A stretch of 64,000 nucleotides of DNA from Petunia secreta (GCA_029990175.1 JARKIP010000211.1:558001-622000); one strand, 5' to 3'; shown: positions 21,395-33,383, counted from the stretch's first letter. A program made the numbers and translations. The notes: generated by a model from the letters alone, not told the origin.

Positions 21395-22525
21395 TTTTAT
21401 GAGAACTTGGGAAACTGAATCAATCAAAATAATCCAGTCAGCTATGAGCTATCCCTTTCCCCTTCTCAGCAAACAAAACAGAAATAATGCTTCATAATTA
21501 GTATCATATAAGATATTAATGCTTGGATAATGATGTGAACCCCATATTGATTGGTAAGTGACATGAAATTAATGCTTGAATAGTGATGTGAACCTCTGAT
21601 GTTGATTGGCAAGTTATATGAACAAGGTGGAACCACATTTCTTCTGTTGATAAACTTGACCCATTTTTGCTAGTAGTGCCCTTTTCTGGAAAGAGACTCG
21701 TGCATAATTGATTGCTTCTTTCCCATGAATAAAATCTAGAGTGCTGATAATATCCCTATCTTTTAATCAAGATTTTTTTTTTTTATGTAATTGGGTGAGA
21801 AGTAAAGATAGGAAAAGAAAGAAAGTATGATGGAAAAGACCATGCTGATAGCAACTTCAAAAGCTAAAGGTTTCCTATGCGAGTAATACAATCTTTTTCT
21901 TAATCCACTCCTCCAATGTTGTTGTTGCACAAAAATTGCCACAATGAATTTACGCCGTACTTATAATTCTTACTCTTCCTAACATGATGACCCACACAAT
22001 TTTACTCTTCTTAAAAAGGTTTTTTAAAGTACTTTTAACAATAAGGTTAAAAAAGGCTTCCCCGTGTACCTCTTTGTTCTTTTAGTGGCATTCTAAAATG
22101 CTTGGTGAATTTGGAAATACCATAATTGTATTGAACTTTTGAAACTCTCACAAATTTAGATGCCATTTATTCAACCAGTAGCTTTGCCTCCAACTCGGGA
22201 CATCGATTCCAATTAATTTTTGTAACGAAAGTTTAGTTAATGAACCAAAAGCTTGTAGTCAAATACAAAATTATTCGGACTCTCTGAGTAGTAATAGCGA
22301 CATACAAAATGGAAAAGGAAGAAACATCTAAATATATACTCTCTCATTTTTTTTCTACTTACTGTTGGAAACATGGAATCTCGCATTATTATCGTTGTTA
22401 ACTCAATTTTACCTTAATGGCCGTTCCTAATTCAACGAGACAAAAGATTGAGTATCACTTAATTTTTTCACTAACAAGATAATTCTTAGAATCTATAGAT
22501 TCTATTAAATTAACAACTACTTTTA
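21395..22525. other. A/T-rich host DNA, no gene
   Basis: Continues the SKIP30 3' flank interrupted by element A. It contains a 10-T run near 21775 but no coding sequence or structured repeat that I can support. Confidence 0.5.
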
Positions 22526-23181
22526 TAGCATGTTTGGCCAAGTTCCTCAGAAGCCAAAAGTATTTTTTTTCAAGAAAAAAGCGATGTTGAAGAATTTTAA
22601 GGTGTTTGGCCAAAAAAAAAAAGTACTTTTGAGAAGAAGCAGAAGCAGTTTTTCTGTTGCTAGGGAGAAGCTACAAATTTCTGCTTATCCCCACCAGCAG
22701 AAGCAGTTTACTAATTTTTTAAGACAAAAATATCCTTACCAAAAATATTTATTTATATTTAATTATTTTAACCAATATATTTCTTAAATATAAAGAAAAT
22801 TTTAGTTTCTGCTTCCCTCTTTTGGTTTAACCTTATTTCTATTGGTTAAAAACCATAGTATATATTTTTTTTATATTTTTAACTTAAATTAAATGAAAAT
22901 AAAATATTAAATTAACTCTTTTATTGAAAAAATATTTAGATCTTGATACATTTAAATAATATTAGTCGCATAATGAATCTTATTAATATATTTTTTCGTA
23001 ATTTGACACCCGAAAGTACTTTTTGTAAAGATTATCCAAATACAAACTGTTTAGAAAATCACTTTTCAAATGAGTTGGCCAACACAAATTGTTTATTTTT
23101 CAAAAGTACTTATCTGAAAATACTTCTGATAAAAGTACTTTTCAAAATAAACAGTTTTTGGCAGCTTGGCCAAACAGTCTC
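22526..23181. mobile_element. PIF/Harbinger-like (Tourist-type) MITE
   Basis: 656 bp flanked by TTA on both sides (22523-22525 and 23182-23184). The ends read TAGCATGTTTGGCCAAG and, in reverse complement, GAGACTGTTTGGCCAAG, sharing TGTTTGGCCAAG. Longer imperfect complementarity continues inside (aaaagtactttt blocks). The TTA duplication and GTTTGGCC ends suggest PIF/Harbinger, but the outermost bases do not match perfectly, so the family is tentative. It is non-coding. Confidence 0.65.
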
Positions 23182-23503
23182 TTAGTATAAGTAACTTTTG
23201 GTTATCTTTACTATTTTTGTAGTCATTATTTTTCTTTCTCCAGTATTTTCATTTTCAAGTAAGTGAGGTCCTACTACAACAAACATTTTAGTGAACACTA
23301 AAAAATCAATATAGTTGCATTTGTCACTCTATCTTTTGCGAAAGTGAGAACCCTATCATCATATAGCCTAATGTAATGCTATGGGCCCAAAAGAGCAGGT
23401 GGCCGTGGGCTCTACAACATTGCAAGAGGACAGTGTTCTTGTTTATGACGTTAAACCAGTGTTTATAAGTGATTTTTTTGCTATTCTTCAATGAATTTTA
23501 AAA

Positions 23504-24687
23504 GGCAAAAATACTAAAGTCCCCCTTGAAGTTGTATCCAAAAGTCAGTTACACACTCAACCTTTACGGGCGACCTCATACCCCCCTATTCATGTTTGAG
23601 ATGAAACTTACACCACCCTAAATGCTGACATGGCAAGCAGATAAAATTTAAAGAAAAAAATGGCGAGTAAGTCAGCAAAATTAGCCCAAAAATATAAGGA
23701 AAAAAAAAGGGAGTGAAATAAAGAAGCTCCCCCACAACCCCCCTCTTGTCTCCATCTTCACCCCATCCCTCAGTCCCTCAATTCTGCTGATACTACCCAT
23801 CTCTTCATCTCATCACCTCCTTATTTCCTAAAATATATATCTTCCACAAAACGAGCCTCAATTGTCTAATCCAAGTCCTCCGTTATTCAAGCCAAAAATT
23901 TATCAATATTATCAAAATTGGAAAAGTATCTTTAAAATTGATAGTGGATGGTGAAGAAGAACTTGAAAGTCATGAACAGTCTAACAATTATGTTATTCAG
24001 TTCATGTTGGTTCCTTTTTTTGTTTTTTTTTTCTTTTAATAGAACTAAAACTCTTATGTAACTAAAGTTCACATTTTTCAATTTTGGGGTTACAAATTTT
24101 TACCCGAGAATGAGTTGATTTTGGCGGAACAACCATGAAAATAAGGATTATGAAGAAAGGGATGAATTTGGTGGAGGATTATGAAATCCCTGGCGGTGGC
24201 ATTGCAATTTTTGGTTGAGGATTTGGTAGTTGGTGAATTTTTTATTGTCATTGTTAGTGCTGCTATGGTGGATTTTGTGGTGGGTGGCGATAATAGATGG
24301 TGGTTGTGGTGGGTTAGATGGGGTGAAATGTATAGTCATTGTTATAATTTTATTTTTTGTGGTGGGATGTAAAAATGGCAATCGTACAATGGTAGTTTTG
24401 TGGTGGTGTAGTGGCGGATTTTGGTGGTGGATAATGAAGAAGAACTAGTTGGATGACATGGAAGATAATATTTTTCAGATCTGACAAAGCGCTGACGTGG
24501 CAGTGATGTGGCTATGATGTAGCAGCGAGTGTAATACACCTCCATCTATGTGACTGGTTATATGTGTATGAGGGGGGTGTTAGTTTCATCTCAAACATGA
24601 ATAAGGGGGTACGAGGTCACCCGTAAAGGTTGAGTGTGTAACTGACCTTTTGGGTACAACTTTCGGGGGGACTTTAGTATTTTTGCC
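23504..24687. mobile_element. Mutator-like MITE with long inverted repeats and 10-bp target duplication
   Basis: 1,184 bp beginning GGCAAAAATACTAAAGTCCC and ending with its complement. The inverted similarity runs well over 100 bp inwards, including the 'gttacacactcaacctttac' block. The flanks are AATTTTAAAA at 23494-23503 and 24688-24697, a perfect 10-bp duplication. Long terminal inverted repeats with a 9-11 bp duplication are typical of Mutator-like elements. The centre has GGTGG-rich sequence but no transposase frame. Confidence 0.85.
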
Positions 24688-25046
24688 AATTTTAAAATGG
24701 TGGATAGTTTCTAATGAACGCGTCTAAAAATGGTTAGTGATCAAAATTTTCTGTTTATAAAGAGACCACGACTATACGCAGATGGCCGTGTAAGTGGGCC
24801 AATAACCTAAGTGGATCAAACTTCCAAGGGTAGGGAAAATTTAAGCGGGGAAATTCACATGAAACACCACTTGAAAAGATTTAATGTCAACAAATTCCAC
24901 AAAAAAATTTAAAATACCACAAATATCCTTTTTAAAAGTTTTTTGCCACTTTTTAATACTTTTTTTTTAATATATCATTTGGCGAAGTTCCTAACTTTAA
25001 TCCACTTAAATTTATACTCCCTTAAAAAGTGGGGTTGTATCTACTA

Positions 25047-25283
25047 CTCTCTCTGTTCCAAAATGGATGACACTATTTCCTTATTAGTTCGTTCCAAAAA
25101 GAAATGCACGATTCTAAATTTGAAAATATTTTTGAGTTGAAACTACTGTTTTACCCTTTAGAAATGCTTTATAGCCACATAATTATGTAGGCTTTATTTT
25201 GGACCATAAATTTCAAAATTCTTACTACATTTGTTAAACTCTGCTTCAAGTCAAACTATGACAACCACTTTGAAACAGGAGAG
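25047..25283. mobile_element. Stowaway-type (Tc1/Mariner) MITE
   Basis: 237 bp flanked by TA on both sides. The left end CTCTCTCTGTTCCAAA pairs imperfectly with the right end TTTGAAACAGGAGAG. The CTCyCTCyGTyyCAAA end and TA duplication are the Stowaway pattern. It is non-coding. Confidence 0.75.
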
Positions 25284-25723
25284 TAAATTTGCACACTCTC
25301 TCTCTCCTAAGTCCTAATTACCACCCGCTCCCCATTACTTTTACCTTCTGTCTCCTTGCTCCCCCTCCCCCTCCCCAATTGATTCATCCGTTACTTCGTT
25401 CTCAAACTCTTTATCACTCATAATAAACATACTCATGCCATCTTTCCCTCTTCCCTTCCATATGTTGTATCAAAATTACTTTTCCATTAAACTTTCAAAA
25501 CGCTAGTTTCTCAACCCAATCGTCAATTCTGTCTGGACCTTTATTGTTAACCAATTCTTCTTTACCCCAATCTATGTATTTTCTTAACAGTAAAAGAACG
25601 TTAATATTTCTCATATATAGTAGATTAATATACATATAACAAATATATTGTGTATAGGACAAATATACCATATATAAGATATAGATATACCATATATCAG
25701 ATATAAATATACAATACATCATA

Positions 25724-25951
25724 CTCACTCCGTCCCATTTTATTTATCGTAGTTTGACTTGGCACAAAATTTAATAAAGCAAGTAAGACTTTTGAAACTT
25801 GTGGTCTAAAATGAGTTACAAATATTTGTGTGGCTTTAAATGAGTCAAAAAGTAAGTTTGTAGTTGAATTGTTTCCAAATATAGAAGTATGTCAATCTTT
25901 TTGGGACGGACTAATAAGGAAAGTATGACAAATAAAATGAGACAAATGGAG
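25724..25951. mobile_element. Stowaway-type (Tc1/Mariner) MITE
   Basis: 228 bp flanked by TA on both sides. The left end CTCACTCCGTCCCATTTTAT pairs with the right end ATAAAATGAGACAAATGGAG with few mismatches. It belongs to a different subfamily from the one at 25047-25283. It is non-coding. Confidence 0.82.
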
Positions 25952-27220
25952 TAATGGATATACCATTTATCAAATAATATAGCATATATCACAAATAGAT
26001 ATACTATATATTAGATAAATAACTATGTTATATTCAATCATGGGTGTATATATGTAAATAGAATGAGAATGATTAACAATATCTTTATAGTATATTTGTA
26101 TTATATGACTGCTTTTCTATTTTTTGGTATATCAATATCACAACAACAATGCTACCATCAAAGTTTTGTATTGTATCCTTTATTTGACCTTTTCTTTTTG
26201 TAAATTTAATAAACATTAAATGAAGACACAAGAAAAAGTATTATATATGAGATATAAATCATCATGTTTAGAAGTTGAGATATGCTTAAGTGAGCAGTTT
26301 TTTTATTGTTATGGACTCTTAGTGATTGCTTATGATGATTAGGCATAATACTATATGTTCCTTATATCTTAGATAACTGGATAACGACATGGATAGAAAT
26401 TAATAATATTTGGTATACTTATAATTTTATTTGTGGTACCTAATTAATGTGGTAGGTAATGTAAATAATATTTATATAGTAGTAGATAGTTATGACAAAT
26501 CTCAAATTAAGCAATATACAAAATCAGAGCCCAAAAAATCTTCACAATATACATTTCCCAGAAAACCCCAAGTCATCTGAAGGTTACCCCGAGCACGAAT
26601 CCTTCAAACAACATCGGAAATAAGATACATACCAAATGCAAATTGTGTGATCTAACTTGATTCACTTGCATGCTATACAAGGTCATGTTTCTAGAAAATT
26701 CTTAGCTAGGGTGCTGAACCAGGACTGTTTGTGAAAATAATCTCACGCTTTATCAGTTAGATACTTCAACTTAATTAGTGACTAGATAGACTTTTCAACT
26801 TAGACATAAATGTGTCTTGTGAATCAAGTCTATTTACACCGTATTTCAAGCTCAAGATGAGCTCCTGTCCACTTTTCTAATCCCGTCATGCATTTGATTA
26901 AAGAAAAAAATTCAATGCCTTTGTTTCTATTCAAGATTCTAAGATTTGCTCTATGAAGGTCAATTGAAGGATTTGCTTATCGGAAAAGAACCGCGGCATA
27001 CCATTTTGGCGCGTGTATTGCCGCACCATACGTGGCTGCCGTATGAAAAGACGGAAATATCCTTGAGTCTTATTTTGTCCCTATTAGGCGCGTGGGTTGC
27101 ACACTCGAATCCTTTCACTCTCTCACTCAGCCGCTGCGGGCCCAATTTTAAGTATTTTAGTTTAAATTATTGAAATTTTAATAGGGCCTATATTCAAATA
27201 TTTATTTTAAAAAGGGTCGT

Positions 27221-27530
27221 TATTTTCGGACACAATTTTAGAATTAGAGAAATCATTGAAAAATTGTATCAAAAATATTTTTGTGGTGCCATAATATTCA
27301 GAACATATATTATTTTTACTTTTTATTTATTTTTGTTATTAAACGACTCTTTCACTTTCTGATTTTTTTTTGTTTTATTTTCGGTCACAATTTTATCTTT
27401 ACTATGAAATTTGAGAAATCGTTGAAAAATTGTATCAAAAATATTTTTGTGATGCCATAATATTCAGAACATATTTTATTTTTACTTTTCAATTATTTTT
27501 GTTATTAAATGGCTCTATAAAATTGGTGAA
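27221..27530. repeat. Two-copy tandem duplication, about 155-bp unit
   Basis: Both units contain 'ttttcgg(a/t)cacaatttta' followed by 'tgaaaaattgtatcaaaaat' and 'gccataatattcagaacata', at an offset of 155 bases. The copies differ by scattered substitutions. A partial third copy of the 'gaaatcattgaaaa' phrase follows. Confidence 0.75.
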
Positions 27531-28346
27531 ATCATTGAAAATTTGTATTTAAAATTAAATAGTGTAATTAAATTAATTCTCTATACAAATTACATTTAAC
27601 AAAATATTTTTGAATATTTTATGACATCATATTATATATTTATTATAATAAATTATATTTACTTCTTTCTTTATTATTATTATTATTAAAGTGGGAATCC
27701 CCTAATCATAAGTCATTTTACTAAAAAAACTCATGTGTTGTAAAACTAATAGTAAAGTAAGAACAATACAAAAGTATATGAGAGGAGTAGGTAGAACTTG
27801 TATTCTCAAAGTGTTTCAAGTCTGTCTTCCATAGAGCCAAATATGCTCTATTTATAGGTACTAATACATAGGTTACAAATCAACCCAAAGGTTACAAGAA
27901 TTAAGTAGTGACTTAATAAGGAATTAGTGGTCACTTAGTGGGGAGGAATTAAGTAGGAGAAAGTGGGGTAGTAAACCATATGTTACAATTGAATAATGGT
28001 GAGTAGTGGTCATCCACACAAATAAATGAATTTATAACATCCTGTTAATTTTCGAAGCCGGTCTAATGATTTTTTTTTCGGTTTCTCTTTATTAATGACA
28101 AAAGTTTAAAAAATTCAGAACTAGCAATATTATTTTGAATATTCTTGATGAAAAATGTCCTAAAGCAATGTTTTTTACCAACACTAGAATATATTATTCT
28201 ATGAGCATTAAGGGGTATGGTGGTTCTTGTTAGTAGATGTAAAAACCCAATCTTAGTCATCGTATTACTTGTTGATCATAACCATTAACTAGCCACCCAT
28301 ACACCTTTCACGGCACAAGGTTACCTTATTTATATGGGAAATTTAC

Positions 28347-28981
28347 GCCCCATAAACGTTGATCAAGAATAATTACTTTTTCTGTACACCTTTTCTTATT
28401 TCTTTCTTTCCATATACATTTTACCCTTTTTAAATATGTATTTAATATTTTAAATATTTTTGATATATATTTAATATTTTAAATATGTATTTAATATATT
28501 AATATTATTGATATTTAATATATTTAATATTATTGATATTTCATATTTTAAATATATATTTAATATATTAATATTATTGATATTCAATATATTTAATATT
28601 ATTGATATATTTAATATTATTGATATTTCATATTTTAAAAATATATTTAATATATTAATATTATTGATATTCAATATATTTAATATTATTGATATATTTA
28701 ATATTATTGATATATATTTAATATTTAAAATATAGATATTTAATATTTTAAATATTATTATGTTGATAGGACTCTATCATTAAAGCCTAAAATCGTGCAA
28801 CTACCATATTTAATGGTAATCTATTTTTTTTTTACCATTGATTGTTTCCTTTAATTAAGGGAGTTAAATATCATACTATTAAATATTAATATTAATATTA
28901 AGAAATATATTTAATATGTATTAAATTTTTGGATACAAAAAGTTATGGACACCTAAAAGTAATTATTTCTTGATGGGCGGA
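28347..28981. mobile_element. Candidate MITE with imperfect inverted ends enclosing an AT minisatellite
   Basis: The left end contains cgccccat, then gatcaag, then aataattactttt. The right end in reverse complement reads cgcccatcaag, then aaataattactttt. An 8-base interruption separates the parts on the left. No clear target duplication was found, so the element may be an inverted duplication of another kind. Confidence 0.4.
28433..28757. repeat. AT-only minisatellite of TTTAATATTATTGATAT-type units
   Basis: Roughly 300 bp made almost only of A and T, with repeated 'taatattattgatat' and 'catattttaaa' phrases in higher-order groups of about 90 bp (compare 28531-28608 with 28627-28711). Apparent reading frames on both strands (NIN/NIL-rich or IFN/IID-rich) are products of the repeat. 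Confidence 0.85.
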
Positions 28982-29313
28982 TATATATGTAAAGAGCCCT
29001 ATTTATATTGAGTTGATTTCAAGTGAAACTTGTAATAGTACTCCTCCAAAAATATAGTTGCAGACCTCCATTTAGTCATTTGAGTTGACGTTTCGCGTTC
29101 TAAAGCGGTAGTTGGCGTATTTAGTGCATCCAGTGTAGTTGGACTTTTGATGAGGGCAGTTGGGGTTGTAGTATTTATGTTTTGTGTATGGTTTCAATGC
29201 ATCGTCTATGAAGTTCAAGTGGAGCTTTTAAATACTTCACACAAACCATATTGGGGTTTCAGTCCTCCATCTTGAAAAAATAATTGTTGTTCTCGTATAC
29301 TTGTCCAAACGTG

Positions 29314-30190
29314 ATGAAGCAAGAACCGTGTCTACTGGACCTTCCAGCAACAGTTGTAGAATCAATAATCCATAAATTTATGGAATCCGACCCTTCTGTT
29401 GCTGATATCTCAAATCTGACCTTAGTGTGAGTTCAAGAATGATTTGTTGATTCTTTAATGCACTTTTTTATACCTTAGTACTTGTCACGGCGTTATCATA
29501 CATGTATTTTAAAATTTCAGGTGCGACCTTACACGTAAGCTTGTGTTTACAGGGCAATTTCAACGATATCTGCCTCTGGAGAAGATCTTGGATAAACTGC
29601 AACGCTGCGACCGTGGAAATCTTGAATTTCTATATGGACTGAGCAGGAAAGGAATTGATTATGCTACCCTACTTCTCGGGACTCATATGTTTTTTGTTGC
29701 CGAGAACAAGGAGGGGTTACACTATATGGCCCAAGTCGCTAATAATTCTTCGGGCGAGGCCTAATTCGTTAATAATTCTGTTGTGGCCCAAGCAAAGTAC
29801 AATTACGGGATTGCATTGCTGATGTTTGATAGGGAAGATGAAATTAGCATCAACTCGGGGATGGAAGTGCTGCTTAGTCTATTGAAGGAGCCCGACGGAA
29901 GAAATAAGACGATTGAATGCAGAAGACGTCTCAAAAGGATGATTGGTTCGGCAAACTGCAGCAAAGTCGTAGAGACTGGGTGTTGTCACTTTCAGGGGCC
30001 GGGGCACTGGAACGGATATATGACAGATATTTACGGCTGCCGTGAATTATTTGTCAATTGTGATCTATGTCTCATTGACGTTGAAACCACGAAATTAACC
30101 TTTCCGATGTTTGACTTTGAGATGGGAGCTCCTTGTCATTCAGATTTAAGTTCGGATGATGGTAGCTTTGGTTCTAGTCTGGATTATTAG
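29314..30190 (+). pseudogene. F-box protein gene (At1g67623/At2g35280-like) with premature stop
   Basis: Two exons can be read: 29314-29426 and 29521-30190, joined by an intron with perfect GTGAGT and TTCAG signals (phase 2). Exon 1 starts MKQEPCLLDLPATVVESI, the head of an F-box (LP..VVE.II..), and continues DISNLTLVCDLTRKL. Exon 2 has the repeat-like helical part I associate with At1g67623-like F-box proteins (LEFLYGLSRKGIDYATLLLG, AQAKYNYGIALLMF), a Cys-rich stretch and an acidic end. Without the stop the frame would be 260 residues, but a TAA at 29762-29764 (codon 119) interrupts it. The related copy downstream has CAA there, so a C-to-T change is the simplest cause. The rest of the frame is open, so inactivation is recent or the stop is tolerated. 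Family assignment is by memory only. Confidence 0.65.
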
Positions 30191-30559
30191 GGATATATAT
30201 ACTTTGTATCACCTTTTTGGGCTCTATATATGTAGTACTTACTTCATCGTGGACTGATCGTGCGCCTGTACTTGTCTAACGATTGTCCAGTCTGAAGTTG
30301 TAATGTACTTAGTACTTAGTAGCAGTATTGACTTTCTCCTTTTTGTCCATGTAGAATACACCAAGTTTGCATACGCTGGGCTGATTTCGTGCATTCCCGT
30401 TATTTGTATTGTTGCAAGGGCAAAGAACTTGTCTACTAACCAAAACAAGTTCTACCCATCTTGATTAATAAAGAAGTACCAGGGCATATGAAAACTGCTC
30501 AATATTAAAGAGTACCTAAAATTCGATTAAACAAGTGTCCTTATTTTACACATGTCGTT

Positions 30560-31150
30560 GGCTAAACTTAAACAACAGCGAGCGTGGGAATGTTGAATTC
30601 CTATCAGGATTCATACGTGCAGGAATAGATTATGCGATCCAACTCCTGGGGACTCGCCGAAAACGTGTTGGAGGGCTTACCCTATATGGGCCGAGCACAT
30701 GCCTTCATTGATGGTGCGGCCCAATTCGCTAATTAATCAGTTGTGGCCCACAAATAGTCCAATTATGTGTTTGCGTTGCTCCTGTTGACAGAATGAACAA
30801 ATTAGAACTAATACGGCAATGGTTTCGTTGATTACCCTATTGGTTGAGGACGACGGTATACGTACGGTGGTTAAAATCAGAGGACCTGCCATTAGTGATG
30901 GCAACTGCAGCAAATTAATGGATTCTAAGTTCTGAGGCGAAGTCGGAGCAGGACACATGAATTTATAATGCAATTCATGGCAATATTGCACCCGTTAGTT
31001 AACAGTCATCTACGTGTTGTTGACATCGAAACTTTCGCATTAACTTATCCGCTCTTTGATGGTGTCAAGCAGAAGTCGTTGATTCACACGAAACACCTAC
31101 TTCTACTTTGGATGAATAGGTGTCTAGACAACGTACCTGCTCAATCCTGA
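30560..31150 (+). pseudogene. Second, heavily decayed F-box gene copy
   Basis: Parallels the exon 2 part of the gene just upstream: 'gaatgttgaattcctatcaggattc', 'ggaatagattatgcgatccaactcctggggactc', 'gcggcccaattcgctaat', 'gttgtggccca.aa.ta.aattatg', 'ggcaactgcagcaaa', and 'gttgacatcgaaac' followed by 'ttaacttatccgctctttga'. Multiple frameshifts and stops break it, and I find no first exon. It arose by tandem duplication and shows the ancestral CAA at the place where the upstream gene has TAA. Confidence 0.65.
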
Positions 31151-31482
31151 TGCAGTACTTATTAATTTGTGGTTTTGATTTAGTTCGTGTCTAATGGACT
31201 GATTTCTGACTTCAAAATTGTATTCGTCAATGGTAATTGGAAATAAAAAAAAAAATTTATTAATAACGTATGATATTCGGGGGAACATAGACCAATATTA
31301 GTCAAGAGCGGAGTATTTGGAGGAACATCTGTGCACGGAATACTACACCACATAATACTGTAACTAGACAAGTTTCCGGTACAAACAAGCGCAACAAGAA
31401 TAAAAAATCTTGTGATTAGACGATGTTCAAAGAACGGAACCTGATATTACTTTTGTAGCTCAGAGGATTTTGTGAGGTAATG

Positions 31483-31718
31483 GCAGTTGGAGACGAAGAC
31501 TGACGGTCGCCATCGTTGGGGTTCCGGCGATCTCTTTCGTTCAGATCTGAACGAAAATCCATTCACAATGTTCAAATGTGACTGAAAAAAGATGATATGT
31601 GCAGTTGGAGACGAAGACTGATGGTCGCCATCGTTGGGGTTCCGGCGACCTCTTTCGTTCAGATCTGAACGGAAATTCATTCACAGTGTTTAAATGTGAC
31701 TGAAAAAAAGATGACATG
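31483..31718. repeat. Tandem duplication, 118-bp unit, each with a BglII-centred palindrome
   Basis: Units start at 31483 and 31601 with gcagttggagacgaagactg and differ at a handful of positions. In the first unit 31535-31556 is a perfect 22-bp palindrome (half-site TTTCGTTCAGA). In the second unit one arm has a single mismatch. No coding function can be assigned. Confidence 0.85.
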
Positions 31719-32180
31719 TCACACGCTACCTCAGCTTTTGTGTATTTGTAATCCCACTCGCGCGACTGAATGGCGAGCTAGAGTAAGTGAGGACATTTTC
31801 GTATTTTCACACGTAGGCCACGTATGGCGCGGCAAATTTGCCGGCAAAATGGAATGGTATGTATTGCTTATATAGACAGTTTTCTTGGGTAGTTATAAAA
31901 TTACTTAGCTAATTCCTTGTAATGTTATGTGAAAATCAAAATATGACTCTCCTTTCGTCTATTTAACTTGTTTGCTAAATTTCAAATGTCAGAGACATTT
32001 ATATTCACCTCCAAGTGCGTGGCAGTGGAGAGATGTAAGAAGCGTGAGAGAGAACAGCAAATTGTAGCCTGTAGGGTCTACGGAAGAAAAAATGATGGAT
32101 ATTTGCATTATTATTCATTCGTAGGGGCCCCTCTCTCCCTTTCATTGAAAAGGACAAAACTTAGATCACCACAAAAACTG

Positions 32181-32190
32181 TATATAAAAG
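32181..32190 (+). promoter_or_regulatory. TATA box of the FLZ gene (probable)
   Basis: TATATAAAAG in a suitable place 561 bp before the FLZ start codon, followed by C/A-rich leader-like sequence. A leader intron between about 32270 and 32740 is possible because several AG sites precede the ATG, but I cannot fix it. Confidence 0.4.
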
Positions 32191-32750
32191 AACTTCTTGA
32201 CTTCTTTCCTAAAAGTTCATTAGAAATCACCCAAAAGAGCCAATAGAAGAAGCCTAGGTCCATTTTCTAGTTGAAATTATTCACTACCAATTAATCATTA
32301 GGGGTTTCTGAACTCATTTTTCACTGTTTTTGGCTCTGTTAACTTTTACTTTATATGTTGTATTCATGGAGGATAATACTGGTTGCATCTATATAATCGT
32401 GTAAGACCACTACTTGTCAAGTATCTTTAGCTTATCCATCTAGTGTAAAAGTTCTTTTTCTTGTTAATTCTTGTTTACACTACTTGCTTGTGCAGTGCAG
32501 CATAGTTTGTACCACAATATATATCTTAAATATTAATGGTTATGCTGTGGAACAAATCAAGTAGAGCAGTGAACAGCAATTCTGTGGCTGATCCAGGATT
32601 TAGACACGGTGTTTTCTGAGTTGAAAAAATGAGTTCTGAAACATATATCGAACTCTATCTCTAATTCTTTTTTGCACATGTATATAGCGTTCGACCCTGA
32701 AGCACTAGATTCTGCTGAATCCGCGAACCAAGCAAATTAAACAAGGTCTT

Positions 32751-33383
32751 ATGGCTGATAACAATTCCTTTCCTTCTCCAAGATATTTCAGTGGCCTCCT
32801 GACAAGAAGCCTATCTGATTTAGATGCTGAAATTAGCCCAAAATCAATTCTTGATGGTAGACAAATGTTCAATCTTGGCAACAACCCATTTGGCTATGAT
32901 AGAAACTGTACAAACCCAAATACTTATATGGACAAAAAGCCTTCTTTAGATAACAAGTTTGAAGTAGAAGGTATTAAACTTGCTCTTCATCTGGATCCTA
33001 TGGACACTGAGGAAATGGTTCTGTTTGGAACAAAGCTTAACATTCAAAGTCCTCTATCTCCAAATTCCCCTTCGGATTTCGGGATCAAAACTCGGGATTC
33101 TCAACTTTTAGCTTCATTTGGATCTTTAAAAGAAGAAAAAGATTTTTGCAGGAGTTCTGCTGATGGCCTAAGTTTGAAGGAAATGGAGAGTTCTGAGGAC
33201 TACACTTGTGTGATCACTCATGGGGCTAATCCAAAAACCACTCATATATTTGATAATTGTGTTGTAGAGAGCTGCTCTGTTTTTGGAGATTTGTCTGAGT
33301 GTAAAAGGGAGAACCAGTGTTCTTGCTATGATCGCCACTCTTGTAATCTTGATCTTGCCGTGAGCAAAGACAATTACTTGTAA
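32751..33383 (+). CDS. FLZ (FCS-like zinc finger, DUF581) protein, first exon only; zinc-finger exon missing
   Basis: The product starts MADNNSFPSPRYF and carries the N-terminal features of plant FLZ proteins: an SPRYFSGLLTRSLSD stretch, KPSLDNKFEVEGIKLALHLD, LSPNSPSDFGIKTRDSQLL, and near residue 145 the conserved lead-in to the finger, MESSEDYTCVITHGANPKT followed by THIFDNCVVE. FLZ proteins are adaptors for the SnRK1 kinase. The finger itself (paired Cys of the C-X2-C...FCS..C type) is absent. A good splice donor (CC then GTGAGC) at 33360 suggests exon 1 ends at 33359, and the last eight codons to the stop at 33383 are intron. Element B begins 292 bp beyond that donor. I found no second exon in the host DNA after it (44493-46096) or elsewhere in the window. 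The gene is therefore either broken or stretched over more than 30 kb. Confidence 0.8.
   Translation: MADNNSFPSPRYFSGLLTRSLSDLDAEISPKSILDGRQMFNLGNNPFGYDRNCTNPNTYMDKKPSLDNKFEVEGIKLALHLDPMDTEEMVLFGTKLNIQSPLSPNSPSDFGIKTRDSQLLASFGSLKEEKDFCRSSADGLSLKEMESSEDYTCVITHGANPKTTHIFDNCVVESCSVFGDLSECKRENQCSCYDRHSCNLDLAVSKDNYL

Larger units (their letters stand above)
25954..29313. other. Highly A/T-rich intergenic DNA with several repeats
   Basis: No gene is seen. It contains a segment near 26990-27065 that is repeated in inverted orientation at about 31784-31862, a tandem duplication at 27221-27530 and a candidate MITE with an AT minisatellite at 28347-28981. A TATA-bearing stretch near 27840-27860 could be the remnant of an LTR, but no partner was found. 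Confidence 0.45.

Noticed and set aside
28471..28735. Reading frames on both strands of about 65-75 codons (N/I/L-rich and I/F/N/D-rich)
   Set aside because: They are read through the AT minisatellite; their composition is a by-product of the repeat.
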